Origin: Novosphingobium resinovorum
GTDB taxonomy: Bacteria; Pseudomonadota; Alphaproteobacteria; Sphingomonadales; Sphingomonadaceae
Direction of reading: 5' to 3'
Assembly: GCF_001742225.1 (NCBI RefSeq)
Contig: NZ_CP017075.1
Span: 682,001 to 746,000, forward strand
DNA: 64,000 bases
Shown: piece by piece, positions 45,190 through 55,890 of the stretch
Numbering within the stretch: position 1 is the stretch's first letter
How the letters are laid out: each line of letters opens with the position of its first letter
The notes under the pieces: generated by a model
Database searches by the model: none
The model's input: only the letters and a program-made list of their open reading frames with translations
What the model was told of the DNA's origin: nothing
Program-made: the position numbers and the translations under genes

Positions 45190-45981
45190 TCAGGCTCCGG
45201 TTAGTAGCGCGCGCGTGGCTGCCTCGATGTCGTTCTGGCGCATGAGGCTTTCGCCGACGAGGAATGTCCGGGCGCCGCACGAGGACAGGCGTACCAGATC
45301 GGCATGGACGTTGATGCCGCTTTCGCTCACCAGCAGCGTGCCTGCCGGCGCCAGCGGGGCGAGGCGCTCAGTCGTGCCGATATCGGTGGCGAAACGTCGC
45401 AGGTCACGGTTATTCACACCAATAAGGCGCGATTTCAAACGACTTGCACGCTCCATTTCAGATTCGTTGTGAACTTCGACGAGGCAGTCGAGGCCACGCT
45501 CGGTCGCAGCGGCTTCGATTTCCGCCATCAGCACGTCGTCCAGTGCGGCGACGATGATGAGGATGGCATCGGCACCGATCGCGCGCGCTTCCGCGACCTG
45601 CCAGGGATCGACCATGAAATCCTTGCGGATCACCGGAAGGCCGCAGGCGGCGCGGGCCTGGATGAGGAAATCCTCGTGGCCCTGGAAGTAGGGAGCATCA
45701 GTGAGCACGGACAGGCACGCGGCGCCGCCCCGCTCATAGGCGACCGCGTGCTGTGATGGCTGGAAGTCGCTTCTGATCAATCCTTTGGAAGGCGATGCTT
45801 TCTTGATTTCTGCAATCAAGGCGTAGCCGGTCGCGGCTTTGGCGCGCAGTGCCGCCTCGAAGCCGCGAGGGGGCGTCTGCATGGCAGCGCGGGCGTCGAG
45901 ATCGGCGATCGTGGCCAGCGGCTTGCGGGCGGCGACCTCCTCGCGCTTGGTATCGCAGATTTCGGTAAGTTTATCGGACAT
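45190..45981 (-). CDS. trpC: Indole-3-glycerol phosphate synthase
   Basis: A 263-residue TIM-barrel enzyme converting carboxyphenylamino-deoxyribulose phosphate to indole-3-glycerol phosphate. Motifs: [16 protein letters not shown] with the catalytic Lys, [48 protein letters not shown] and LVSESGI. It is monofunctional, not fused to trpF. The start at 45981 fits [16 protein letters not shown]; the frame extends further upstream into trpD. Ten nucleotides separate it from trpD. Confidence 0.96.
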   Translation of the reverse strand: MSDKLTEICDTKREEVAARKPLATIADLDARAAMQTPPRGFEAALRAKAATGYALIAEIKKASPSKGLIRSDFQPSQHAVAYERGGAACLSVLTDAPYFQGHEDFLIQARAACGLPVIRKDFMVDPWQVAEARAIGADAILIIVAALDDVLMAEIEAAATERGLDCLVEVHNESEMERASRLKSRLIGVNNRDLRRFATDIGTTERLAPLAPAGTLLVSESGINVHADLVRLSSCGARTFLVGESLMRQNDIEAATRALLTGA

Positions 45982-45991
45982 GGAATCCTCG

Positions 45992-46984
45992 TCAGGCACG
46001 GGTTGCCGCGATCCAGCAGTCGAGCAAAGCCTTGGCGAGGCCCTTGTCGATCGTTTCTGCCGCTTCTTCGACGCCCTCGGCCCAGGTGTCCACTTCACCG
46101 GCCACAAGCAGCGCGCCTGCGGCATTGAACAGGACGGCGTCGCGATAGGCGCCGGGAGCGCCCATCAGCAGGTCGTTGAGGGCACGGGCGTTGTAGGCGG
46201 GGTCGCCGCCGCGAATGGCATCGACTGCGGCCGTCGGTAAACCGGCATCCTGCGGAGCGACGCGGCGCATCGACAGTTCCCGGCCGCGAATATCCGCGAC
46301 TTCGTTGCCGCCTGCGAGGCTCAACTCGTCGAGGCCCTCATCACCGGAAATGACCATCGAGTGCTCGGTGCCAAGCCGCAGCAGGGCATCGGCGTAGATC
46401 GGCACATAAGCCGGGCGTGCGATGCCGACTAGCTGGCGCGAGACTTGCGCCGGGTTCGCCAGCGGCCCCATCAGGTTGAAGATCGTGCGGCGGCCTAGCG
46501 ACTTGCGCAGCGGCATCAGCCGACCCATCGTCGGGTGGTGGCGCGCGGCGAACAGGAAGCCGATGCCGATTTCGGCGAGCGTGGATTCTGCAGTCTCGAC
46601 GGCGCGGTCGAGGTTCAGCCCCATCGCTTCGAGGGTATCGGCGGCGCCCGCTTTGGAACTGGCAGCGCGGTTACCATGCTTGGCGACGGGGACGCCCGCA
46701 GCCGCGACCACCAGAGAAACGGCGGTCGAGACGTTGAGGGTGTGGAAGCCGTCGCCGCCGGTGCCGCAGACGTCGATGGCGCCTGCGGGCGCCTTCACCG
46801 GGATCATCCGCTCACGCATGGCGCGAGCCGCGCCCGCGATTTCGCTGGCGGTCTCGCCGCGATCCGACAAGGCGACGAGGAACTCGGCGATTTCGGATTC
46901 GGGCATTTCGCCGTCGAGGATTGCGGCGAAGGCTGCCTGGGCCTCGTCCTCGGCGATCGGGTGGAGAGGGTCGGGAAGGGTCAT
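45992..46984 (-). CDS. trpD: Anthranilate phosphoribosyltransferase
   Basis: A 330-residue enzyme that joins anthranilate and PRPP. Signatures: [20 protein letters not shown] (the PRPP loop), [57 protein letters not shown] and GDEGLDELS. The start at 46984 overlaps the trpG stop (ATGA). Confidence 0.96.
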   Translation of the reverse strand: MTLPDPLHPIAEDEAQAAFAAILDGEMPESEIAEFLVALSDRGETASEIAGAARAMRERMIPVKAPAGAIDVCGTGGDGFHTLNVSTAVSLVVAAAGVPVAKHGNRAASSKAGAADTLEAMGLNLDRAVETAESTLAEIGIGFLFAARHHPTMGRLMPLRKSLGRRTIFNLMGPLANPAQVSRQLVGIARPAYVPIYADALLRLGTEHSMVISGDEGLDELSLAGGNEVADIRGRELSMRRVAPQDAGLPTAAVDAIRGGDPAYNARALNDLLMGAPGAYRDAVLFNAAGALLVAGEVDTWAEGVEEAAETIDKGLAKALLDCWIAATRA

Positions 46985-47577
46985 GCGCTCAGCCGTTCCG
47001 GCAGTTTGGCCTCGATACCGCAAGTGCGCAGGAAGTTTGCGAGCATGGCATGGCCGTGCTGGGTGGCGATGCTTTCCGGATGGAACTGGACGCCGTGGAT
47101 CGGCAGGCTCGCATGGCGGAAGCCCATGACATGGCCGTCGTCCGAGCGGGCGTTCACCACCAGCGTCTCAGGGATATCCTCGACGATCAGCGAGTGATAG
47201 CGCGTCGCGGTGAAGGGCGAGGGCAGCCCGGCGAAGACTCCGGTGCCGTCATGCGTGACAGGAGAGGTCTTGCCGTGCATCAGCCCGCCGCGCACGACCT
47301 TGCCGCCGAAATACTGGCCGATCGACTGATGGCCGAGGCACACGCCGAGGAGCGGCATCCCCGCATCCGCTGCCGCGCCGACGAGGTCGAGGCTGATGCC
47401 CGCCTCGTTGGGGGTGCAGGGGCCGGGCGAGATCAGGAAGCCCTTCGCACCGCTGGAAATGGCCTGGCCTGCGCTGAGCGCGTCGTTGCGCACGACCTCC
47501 ACTTCGGCGCCCAGTTCCATCACGTAATGGACCAGGTTCCAGGTGAAGCTGTCGTAATTGTCGATGACGAGGATCAT
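46981..47577 (-). CDS. trpG: Anthranilate synthase component II, glutamine amidotransferase
   Basis: A 198-residue class I amidotransferase giving ammonia to TrpE. Catalytic residues: Cys in [17 protein letters not shown], and His/Glu in [10 protein letters not shown]-terminus [17 protein letters not shown] and [11 protein letters not shown] are typical. The protein may also serve p-aminobenzoate synthesis, as TrpG/PabA proteins often do, but the trp context points to anthranilate. Its start overlaps the preceding lipoprotein gene. Confidence 0.96.
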   Translation of the reverse strand: MILVIDNYDSFTWNLVHYVMELGAEVEVVRNDALSAGQAISSGAKGFLISPGPCTPNEAGISLDLVGAAADAGMPLLGVCLGHQSIGQYFGGKVVRGGLMHGKTSPVTHDGTGVFAGLPSPFTATRYHSLIVEDIPETLVVNARSDDGHVMGFRHASLPIHGVQFHPESIATQHGHAMLANFLRTCGIEAKLPERLSA

Positions 47578-48356
47578 GACTTCGCCTTTGCGCTTTTCTC
47601 GACGACGATCAAGGGGCCGAGCGGAGGGCCGCCGTCGACGCGGCCATGTTCGGGGTCCCAGAGCGAGGATACGCTGCCGTCAAGGAACAGCGCATTGTCG
47701 CATTTCAGGGCGTCGCGGAAATAGCGCGCGAGCTTGCCGAAGGATACCGGCTCGTCGGAAATGACGAAGTGGGCGCGGCCCTTGTCATCGATGCCGACGC
47801 CGTTGCGCAGCTTCAGCGATGTGCCGTCATCGTCGATCTTCGGGTGCAGCTTGCCGGAGATGACCAGCATCGGGCCGGACTGGGTGCCGAAATCGGGACG
47901 GTCGGTGACGGACTTTGCGAAGTCGTCGCTGGCGCGGACATGCCAGTTGCCTGCCGCGTCGCCGTAGAAGACGCCGTTGGGGCTGAGGTGAAAGTTGCCC
48001 CAGCCTTCGTTGGTATTGAGGGCATGCTGCTTCTCGCCGTTCTCGACGTAGTAGCCGATCGGCTTGCCATCGGCGTCGAACATGCCGCCGTTCATCGCGA
48101 AGGCAACTTCGTGGCTGCGCGCCGGGCGGTCCACCGCGAGTTGCGAGAGGCTGCGATACGGCGCGCCGCCCTTGGGGCCGAGGACGGTGTGAATGGTGTG
48201 ACGACCCGGCACGGCGGTACAGTGCGTGAAGCTGGCGCCCTCGAAGCTCGCGCCCTGGCATGGCGGAGGAGGCGGGGCCGATGGCTTGGCTGCGGGTTCG
48301 TCGGCGGAGCAGGCGGCGAGGATCGCGCAAGCTGCGAGGGCTAGGGGCGTTCGCAT
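47574..48356 (-). CDS. Phosphodiester glycosidase family (NAGPA-like) lipoprotein
   Basis: A 260-residue exported protein with a lipoprotein signal [19 protein letters not shown], so Cys16 is probably lipidated. The core [52 protein letters not shown] [17 protein letters not shown], and [15 protein letters not shown] matches the phosphodiester glycosidase/DUF2233 family, whose mammalian member uncovers mannose-6-phosphate. Bacterial roles are mostly unknown, probably cleavage of sugar phosphodiesters in the cell envelope. It is embedded between trpE and trpG and overlaps trpG (ATGA), an odd place for an envelope enzyme. Start at 48356 is set by the signal peptide. Confidence 0.85.
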   Translation of the reverse strand: MRTPLALAACAILAACSADEPAAKPSAPPPPPCQGASFEGASFTHCTAVPGRHTIHTVLGPKGGAPYRSLSQLAVDRPARSHEVAFAMNGGMFDADGKPIGYYVENGEKQHALNTNEGWGNFHLSPNGVFYGDAAGNWHVRASDDFAKSVTDRPDFGTQSGPMLVISGKLHPKIDDDGTSLKLRNGVGIDDKGRAHFVISDEPVSFGKLARYFRDALKCDNALFLDGSVSSLWDPEHGRVDGGPPLGPLIVVEKSAKAKS

Positions 48357-48360
48357 GCGA

Positions 48361-48885
48361 TCAGATCCGCTTGACCTGACACCGCCCGAAGCCTTCGCGA
48401 AAGCTGTCGAGAATGTCGTTGCCAACCTGGTCCTTGGGCAACCATATCATGGTGCAGCCAGCTTCAGGCTTGGCGAGGAGAAGCCGATCGTCTTCGGTCC
48501 ACCAGCGGAAGTCCTTCCAGTTAAGGCTCAGGTCGACCGAGGGGCTGGCCACGGTGAAGCCGTCGCCTTGCATCCGATAGCTGGCGGCATTTCCGGCAAG
48601 ATCGTTTTTCTGCCAATGGGTAAGGGCCGTGCGGGGCAACGAATAGAAAAAGCCGATCGCGAGCAGCACTCCGGCTCCAACGAAATAGGCCAGTGAATGC
48701 AATGCCGATGCGCCGATCCTTGAAAGAAGGGACCCGGCATAAGCGCCGACGTTCAGCGCGGAGACGGTCACAAACAGCGCCAGCAAGAACAGGGCCGACC
48801 GCAATGTCAGCCACTGTCGGAGCAGATATAGCCGGTTGGCGTGCAGATAATCGGGATAGCGGTATTCAGTCGTGAAGGCGCTCAC
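48361..48885 (-). CDS. YcxB-like membrane protein
   Basis: A 174-residue protein with two transmembrane helices (LTLRSALFLLALFVTVSALNVGAY and HSLAYFVGAGVLLAIGFFYSL) and a soluble C-terminal beta-rich domain (SLNWKDFRWWTEDDRLLLAKPEAGCTMIWLPKDQ) similar to YcxB-like proteins. Start is GTG at 48885 overlapping the trpE stop (GTGA). Function is unknown. It is the first of two envelope genes inserted between trpE and trpG. Confidence 0.75.
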   Translation of the reverse strand: MSAFTTEYRYPDYLHANRLYLLRQWLTLRSALFLLALFVTVSALNVGAYAGSLLSRIGASALHSLAYFVGAGVLLAIGFFYSLPRTALTHWQKNDLAGNAASYRMQGDGFTVASPSVDLSLNWKDFRWWTEDDRLLLAKPEAGCTMIWLPKDQVGNDILDSFREGFGRCQVKRI

Positions 48886-50393
48886 TGCCCGAACCCGGGT
48901 TCCCCGGCCACGCGGATCGCTTCGCGCGCGGCGGCGAAGAGGGCGCCGCTCTTGGCTTCGCATTCGCGCTGTTCGTAGGCCGGGTCGCTGTCCGCCACGA
49001 TGCCTGCGCCTGCCTGCACGTGCAGCACGCCGTCCTTGAGCAGGCCGGTGCGCAGGACGATGCAACTGTCCACCGAACCGTCCGGCGCGAAGTAGCCGAC
49101 GCCGCCCGCGTAAGGGCCGCGCGTCTCGGGCTCCAGTTCGGCGATGACCTCGCAGGCACGGACCTTGGGCGCGCCCGAGACGGTGCCTGCCGGGAAGCCC
49201 GCGAAGACCGCGTCGATGGCATCATGCTTCGCGGTGTCGAGCCGGCCGACAACGTTCGAGACGATGTGCATGACGTGGCTGTAGCGCTCGATGGTGTAGC
49301 TGTCGGTGACCTCGACGGTGCCTGCAGCGGCGACGCGGCCGACGTCGTTGCGGCCGAGGTCGAGCAGCATCAGGTGCTCGGCGCGCTCCTTGGGATCGGC
49401 GAGGAGGCCGGCTTCGTTGGCCTTGTCCTCGGCCGGGCTGGCGCCGCGCGGACGGGTGCCCGCGATCGGGCGGATGGTGACTTCGCCGTCACGCACGCGC
49501 ACCAGGATTTCCGGGCTGGAGCCGACCAGCGCGAAGCCGGGCAGGTCGAGGAAATAGAGGAACGGCGAGGGGTTCACGCGCCGCAGGCTGCGGTAAAGCG
49601 CCAGCGGCGGGAGCGGGAATTCGCAAGTGAAGCGCTGGGCCAGCACGACCTGAAAAATGTCGCCCGCCTCGATGTAGTCCTTCGCGCGCAGGGCCATCGC
49701 CTTGTAGTCTTCCGGCGCGACGACGGGCGTGCGCACCGGCTCGGCGAGATCGGTGGCGACGGGCACGACGGGTGCGGGGGCGGCGAGGCGGCGCAGGGCT
49801 TCGTCGATGCGCTCGGCGGCGCGGTCGACGGCCAGAGCGGCGTCACCCGTTTCCGGCCACACCGGCGCAACGCAGAACAGTTCGTCCGAAAGCCGGTCGA
49901 AGATCAGGATCAGCGACGGGCGCACGAACAGCATGTCGGGCACTTCGAGGGGGCTTTGCGGCGCGCGCGGCAGCTTCTCGACAAGGCCGATCGTCTCGTA
50001 GCCGAAGTAGCCGACGAGGCAGGCGAGAGCCTTGGGCAGCGCGGCCGGAACCTCGCAGCGGCAGGTCTCGACCAGCGCGCGCAGTTCGGCGAGGGTGCCG
50101 CCGCCGAGCGGTGCGAACGCCTCGCGGTCGGCCTGCCATGCGCGGTTGATCTCGCAGGCCTCGCCGCTCGCACGGAACACGAGGTCCGGGTCGAGGCCGA
50201 GCAGGCTGTAGCGCCCGCGCGTCTCGCCGCCTTCGACCGATTCGAGCAGGAAGTCGCCGCGCCCGTCCTCGATCAGCTTGAGGGCGGCGCCAACCGGCGT
50301 TTCGGTGTCGGCGACGAGCTTGCGCCAGACCAGCGCGGGTTTGCCCTGCGCCAGCTGCTCAAGCGTCGCCTTGCGATCGAATTCGCGCTCCAT
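48882..50393 (-). CDS. trpE: Anthranilate synthase component I
   Basis: A 503-residue chorismate-utilising enzyme making anthranilate, the first step of tryptophan synthesis. The tryptophan-binding LLES element (FLLESVEGGE) near residue 50 indicates feedback inhibition. Catalytic motifs: PSPFLYFLDLPGFALVGSSPEILVR, IRPIAGTRPRG, LLDLGRNDVGRVA, HIVSNVVG and FPAGTVSGAPKVRA. The start at 50393 (MEREFDRK) has a clear neighbour ribosome site; the frame extends upstream without support. It follows ppiD by 22 nt. No trp leader peptide was seen. Confidence 0.96.
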   Translation of the reverse strand: MEREFDRKATLEQLAQGKPALVWRKLVADTETPVGAALKLIEDGRGDFLLESVEGGETRGRYSLLGLDPDLVFRASGEACEINRAWQADREAFAPLGGGTLAELRALVETCRCEVPAALPKALACLVGYFGYETIGLVEKLPRAPQSPLEVPDMLFVRPSLILIFDRLSDELFCVAPVWPETGDAALAVDRAAERIDEALRRLAAPAPVVPVATDLAEPVRTPVVAPEDYKAMALRAKDYIEAGDIFQVVLAQRFTCEFPLPPLALYRSLRRVNPSPFLYFLDLPGFALVGSSPEILVRVRDGEVTIRPIAGTRPRGASPAEDKANEAGLLADPKERAEHLMLLDLGRNDVGRVAAAGTVEVTDSYTIERYSHVMHIVSNVVGRLDTAKHDAIDAVFAGFPAGTVSGAPKVRACEVIAELEPETRGPYAGGVGYFAPDGSVDSCIVLRTGLLKDGVLHVQAGAGIVADSDPAYEQRECEAKSGALFAAAREAIRVAGEPGFGQ

Positions 50394-50415
50394 TGCTGCC
50401 ACCCCTCGCTTCGGC

Positions 50416-52365
50416 TCAGTTGGCGGCGGCGGTGCCGGCGAGCTGGTCGCGCACGGCGGTGATGGCATCGTCGTGACGCTTCACGCCGACGTCCTTGCGC
50501 ATCGCGGCACCGAGCGCGGAGGCGTAGCTCTGGCCGAGCTGCTGGCCGAGTTCGGTCTGGGCACGGCGGATCATGTCGGGCGAATCGATCGTGGCGGGCA
50601 CGATGTCCTTGAGCTGGACGACGAACCAGCCGCGTTCACCCTCGGCCGACTGCACCTTCACGGTGTTCTTGGCCATGTGGAACATCAGCGAGACCGGCGG
50701 CGGCACCTGACGGCCCGACTGCAGCGCGGCGGCCAGGGTCGGGCGCGACATCGAGACCTGCTGCGGCGCGGGCAGCTTTTTGCCCGAGGCAGCCATGACC
50801 TGCTCGATCGACTGGCCCTTGCGGATCGCGGCCTGCATCTTGAGCGCGGCGGCCTTGGCGGCCTTCGAACCGGCGTCGATGGCCCAGGCGAGCTTCACGT
50901 CGTTCTGGATCTGCGCCAGCGGAGCCGGGGCGGACGCCTGGATGTCGGTGACGTCGTAAATCGCGAAGGACTTGCCCTTTTCGATCTCGGCGACCTGCGG
51001 CTGTTCCTGGCCCATTTCGAACGCGGTCTTGAGGAGCGGCTGCAATTCGGCGGGCATCGTTTCGCCGGGCTTCATGTAGACTTGCCCATCAGCGGTCAGT
51101 GACGGGGTCTGCTTGACCTCGGCGCCGAGCGACTTGGCGACTTCGGCGAGGTTGGAGCCGCCCGAAAGCTGCGCGTCGATCTTCGAGAAGGCGTCGCTGT
51201 AGGACTTGCGGGTCTTTTCCTCGGCGATCTGCTTGGTGAGGTCACCCTTCACTTCGGCAAGGGTCTTGGCCGGGGTCTTGATCTCCTCGTCGACGCGGAT
51301 GACGTGCCAGCCGAGCACGCTCTTCTGCGGTGCGGCCAGCTTGCCGACCGGCGCGGCGAAGACGGCCTGCGCGACGGCGGCCGAGAACTGGCGCGAGAGA
51401 TCCTCACGGCTGAACGATTCGAGCTTCGCGGCGGACAGGCCCTTTTCCGAAGCGGCGGCTTCGAGCGACTTGCCCTTCTCGACTTCGGCGACGATGGCCT
51501 TGGCGGCCGGCTCGGTCGGCACGACCAGCTGCGTGATGCGGCGATCGTCCTTGGCGGCATAGGCGGCCTTGTTCGCCTCGAAGCGCGCGGCGATCTCGGC
51601 GTCGGTCGGTGCAGCCGGGGCCGGGATCTTGTCGGCGCTGACGAGCGCATAGCGGATCGTGCGACGCTCGGGGCGGACGAACTGGCCGGTGTGCGCCTTG
51701 TAGAAGGTAGCGAGTTCGGCCTGGGTCGGCTGCTTGTCGGGCGCGAAGAGCAGCGAGGGCAGGGCGACCACGGTGCCGCTGCGGGTCTCGCTGAGCAGCG
51801 AGGCGTAACGCTTCGCGGCATATTCGGACATGACCGAGCCGATCTGCGCGGGCACGACCAGTTCCTGCGCGATCATGTTCTTGCGAATGTCCTCGCGCAG
51901 CGCCTGTTCGGAGAGGCCCTGCTGGGCGAGGGCTTGGCGGAACACGTTCTGGTCGAACTTGCCGTCGACGCCCTGGAACGCGGGGATCTGCGTCAGTTCG
52001 CTGTCGACGAGGCGGTCGCTGAGGACGACGCCGTGCTTCTCGCCGTAGACGGCGAAAGCGACGCCGTCGATCAGGCTGTCCAGCACCTGCTGGAGGCCGC
52101 CCTCGGCGATCAGCTGCTTCATCGTCGCGGTCGGGCTCTGCTGCTTGACCCGCTCGAGGCCGCGCTTGGCGCCGAGGGACAGTTCATCGGTGGTCACCTT
52201 TTCGCCGCCGACGGTGGCGACGGCAACCCCCGGAGCCGCGCTGCCGGAACCGCCGAGGCCCGCGATATCGCCGCTGGCGAACGCGAGGGCGATAAGGCCG
52301 AGAACGACGAGGCCGACGATCGCGCCGACCTTGGACTTCAGAAACGAGCGGAAGAAATGGAGCAT
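50416..52365 (-). CDS. ppiD: Periplasmic folding chaperone PpiD (SurA-N/parvulin family)
   Basis: A 649-residue protein anchored by one N-terminal helix (VGAIVGLVVLGLIALAFASG) with a periplasmic body. It has a SurA_N-3-like segment (residues ~35-200), and a parvulin-like domain around 265-370 (ITQLVVPTEPAAKAIVAEV to LGWHVIRVDEEIKTP), then a further C-terminal region. PpiD helps newly exported proteins fold near the Sec translocon. The divergent location next to tpiA is usual for alphaproteobacteria. It heads the ppiD-trpE-...-moeA run. Confidence 0.9.
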   Translation of the reverse strand: MLHFFRSFLKSKVGAIVGLVVLGLIALAFASGDIAGLGGSGSAAPGVAVATVGGEKVTTDELSLGAKRGLERVKQQSPTATMKQLIAEGGLQQVLDSLIDGVAFAVYGEKHGVVLSDRLVDSELTQIPAFQGVDGKFDQNVFRQALAQQGLSEQALREDIRKNMIAQELVVPAQIGSVMSEYAAKRYASLLSETRSGTVVALPSLLFAPDKQPTQAELATFYKAHTGQFVRPERRTIRYALVSADKIPAPAAPTDAEIAARFEANKAAYAAKDDRRITQLVVPTEPAAKAIVAEVEKGKSLEAAASEKGLSAAKLESFSREDLSRQFSAAVAQAVFAAPVGKLAAPQKSVLGWHVIRVDEEIKTPAKTLAEVKGDLTKQIAEEKTRKSYSDAFSKIDAQLSGGSNLAEVAKSLGAEVKQTPSLTADGQVYMKPGETMPAELQPLLKTAFEMGQEQPQVAEIEKGKSFAIYDVTDIQASAPAPLAQIQNDVKLAWAIDAGSKAAKAAALKMQAAIRKGQSIEQVMAASGKKLPAPQQVSMSRPTLAAALQSGRQVPPPVSLMFHMAKNTVKVQSAEGERGWFVVQLKDIVPATIDSPDMIRRAQTELGQQLGQSYASALGAAMRKDVGVKRHDDAITAVRDQLAGTAAAN

Positions 52366-52693
52366 GAACCGTGCCGATCAGCAGAATATTGGCGCGAAAC
52401 CGTGAGGCTTCGCATGTAAACGGCGCAGGCTTTAGGGGGCCTTCGCGCATCCTGCAATGCCGCTTGCACAAGCCTTGGGCAAAAGCCGCGAGGTGGCATT
52501 ACTACGACACTGGTGGAGAATCCCCGCGCTTAACCATCCATGAATTTTGACAAGCGATGCTCTGGTGCCCTAGCTGCCCGGCGACAGCGACGACCTGATT
52601 CCCGGTTCCGCGGCAACGGCATTACCGGAAATCTGCGAGGGGGACCCGCGGGGGAGTTCCCGAAGGTTCGCCGAGATCGATCAAAGGATTGAA
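52366..52693. other. 328-bp gap between divergent ppiD and tpiA
   Basis: No coding sequence recognised. It should hold promoters of ppiD (minus) and tpiA (plus). A consensus TTGACA at 52547-52552 is followed after 17 nt by CTAGCT, a poor minus-10, so a tpiA promoter there is only a possibility. No convincing minus-strand promoter or RNA gene was seen. Confidence 0.45.
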
Positions 52694-53449
52694 ATGGCTG
52701 GATTGCCTTACATCGTCGGAAATTGGAAAATGAACGGCACGCGCGCCATGCTGAACGAGGCGCGCGCAATCGATCGTTCCGCCCAGCGTTTCCCCAAGGT
52801 GCAGGTCGGACTGGCGCCGCCCTCGACCCTGATCTTCCGCATGCGGGACGCGGTCGAGTTGATCGGCGTCGGCGGGCAGGACTGCCATGCGAAGGAAAAC
52901 GGCGCTTACACGGGTGACGTTTCCGCACCGATGCTCAAGGATGCAGGCGCCGATTTCACGATCGTCGGCCATTCGGAGCGCCGTGAATATCACGGCGAAA
53001 GCGACGCGGACGTCAACGCCAAGGCGCAGGCCGCGCTTTCGGCCGGTCTGGCGGTGATCCTGTGCGTCGGCGAAACCGAGGCCCAGCGCGATGCGGGCGA
53101 TGCCGAGGGCGTAGTCACCGCGCAGCTCGAAGGTTCGTGCCCCATCGCAGACGGCGCGCCGGAAAAGCTCTCGGTCGCCTATGAGCCGGTATGGGCCATC
53201 GGCACCGGCCGGGTGCCTTCGGTCGCGGACGTGGCAGCCATGCACAAGGCGATTCGCGCCAAGCTGGTCGCCATCTATGGCGATGCCGGCGCCGAGGTGC
53301 GCATTCTTTACGGCGGTTCGGTGAAGGCCGACAACGCGGCCGAACTCCTTGCGGTGCCGGATGTCGGCGGCGCTCTGGTCGGCGGTGCGAGCCTGACCGC
53401 CGAGAGCTTCCTGGCGATCGTCGGCGCGGCGGCTTCGCTCGCGGAGTAA
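52694..53449 (+). CDS. tpiA: Triosephosphate isomerase
   Basis: A 251-residue glycolytic TIM-barrel enzyme interconverting glyceraldehyde-3-phosphate and dihydroxyacetone phosphate. Catalytic residues are in place: Lys in VGNWKMNG, His in IVGHSERREYHGE, and Glu in VAYEPVWAIGTG; the phosphate loop is ILYGGSVKADNA and GALVGGASL. Its position upstream of secG and pyrG is conserved in alphaproteobacteria. Confidence 0.97.
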   Translation: MAGLPYIVGNWKMNGTRAMLNEARAIDRSAQRFPKVQVGLAPPSTLIFRMRDAVELIGVGGQDCHAKENGAYTGDVSAPMLKDAGADFTIVGHSERREYHGESDADVNAKAQAALSAGLAVILCVGETEAQRDAGDAEGVVTAQLEGSCPIADGAPEKLSVAYEPVWAIGTGRVPSVADVAAMHKAIRAKLVAIYGDAGAEVRILYGGSVKADNAAELLAVPDVGGALVGGASLTAESFLAIVGAAASLAE

Positions 53450-53459
53450 GCCCGATCCA

Positions 53460-53483
53460 TGCGCCGTCCTGCGGGGCGGCGCA
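53460..53483 (+). terminator. Hairpin after tpiA
   Basis: TGCGCCGTCC (53460-53469) pairs with GGGCGGCGCA (53474-53483), one G-T pair, TGCG loop, 10 nt after the tpiA stop. No T tract. A second small perfect stem (GCGCTCG with CGAGCGC) lies at 53505-53522. Confidence 0.45.
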
Positions 53484-53577
53484 GCAATAAAGTTGCCGGG
53501 TTGCGCGCTCGCCCGCGAGCGCCTATCTGCCCGGTCAAGAAAGCGGGGTATGTCCCCGCAATAAGGCTGAGACGAAG

Positions 53578-53985
53578 ATGTTCCTTTTCCTGACCGTGGT
53601 GCAGGCTCTGGTTGCCGCCATGCTGGTGGGCGTGATCCTGGTGCAGAAGTCCGAAGGCGGCGGCCTCGGCGTCGGCGGCAGCCCCTCGGGCCTGATGTCG
53701 GCGCGCGGCGCGGCCAACTTCCTGACCCGCGCGACCGGCGTTCTGGCGACTGTCTTCGTGGTGCTGAGCATCGGTCTTGCCGCTCTCGCCGTCAATGAGA
53801 CGAGCGGCCGCGACATCGACACCTCGCTCCAGCGCAACACCGCTCCTGCGCAGTCTGCTCCGGTCCAGCCTGCCGATCCGCTCGGCGGCGCGGCCAACCC
53901 GGCAGCTCCCGCTGCACCCCAGCAGGGTGCTCCCGCTGGCGACTCGGTTCCGACCGATCCGCTTGGTGGTGCTGCCAAGCAGTAA
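53578..53985 (+). CDS. secG: Preprotein translocase subunit SecG
   Basis: A 135-residue inner-membrane protein with two helices (MFLFLTVVQALVAAMLVGVILVQ and ATGVLATVFVVLSIGLAALAV) flanking the family core VQKSEGGGLGVGGSPSGLMSARGAANFLTR. SecG assists SecYE in protein export. The C-terminal ~45 residues are Ala/Pro rich with PADPLGGAAN and PTDPLGGAAK as two similar repeats, an extension usual in sphingomonads. Confidence 0.95.
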   Translation: MFLFLTVVQALVAAMLVGVILVQKSEGGGLGVGGSPSGLMSARGAANFLTRATGVLATVFVVLSIGLAALAVNETSGRDIDTSLQRNTAPAQSAPVQPADPLGGAANPAAPAAPQQGAPAGDSVPTDPLGGAAKQ

Positions 53986-53993
53986 TCCCTGCA

Positions 53994-54054
53994 GGCGCTT
54001 TCGAGCGCCTCACCGTAATCGGAATGCCGTCTGGCGCAGTCAGACGGCATTTCC
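53994..54054 (+). terminator. Two tandem hairpins after secG
   Basis: First hairpin: GGCGCT-TTCG-AGCGCC (53994-54009), a stable tetraloop 8 nt after the stop. Second: an 11-bp perfect stem AATGCCGTCTG (54023-54033) with CAGACGGCATT (54041-54051), followed by TCC. Together they are a probable secG terminator before pyrG. Confidence 0.6.
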
Positions 54055-54115
54055 ATGTGTTTGATCTGTGGAATGAGGCTCCGGGCGCTTGCCTGAGGGC
54101 CCCCATGCAATTTAA

Positions 54116-55762
<1,647 letters not shown>

Positions 55763-55772
55763 CGATGCTTGT

Positions 55773-55797
55773 TTCCCCTCCCGGTGCGGGAGGGGAA
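55773..55797 (+). terminator. Hairpin after pyrG
   Basis: TTCCCCTCCCG (55773-55783) pairs perfectly with CGGGAGGGGAA (55787-55797) around a 3-nt loop, 11 nt after the pyrG stop. No T tract on the plus strand. This CCCCTCCCG palindrome is a common type of intergenic hairpin in sphingomonads. Confidence 0.55.
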
Positions 55798-55890
55798 GGG
55801 CTTCTCCTATCTCCGTAACGGAGCCATCTCGTCTGGCGGCGGGACGGCACATCCGGGCATGCTTGGCGCAATGCCGATGCGGAGCCACGG

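Noticed and set aside
49020..50462. 480-codon plus-strand reading frame opposite trpE
   Set aside because: Antisense shadow; trpE has all catalytic motifs on the minus strand.
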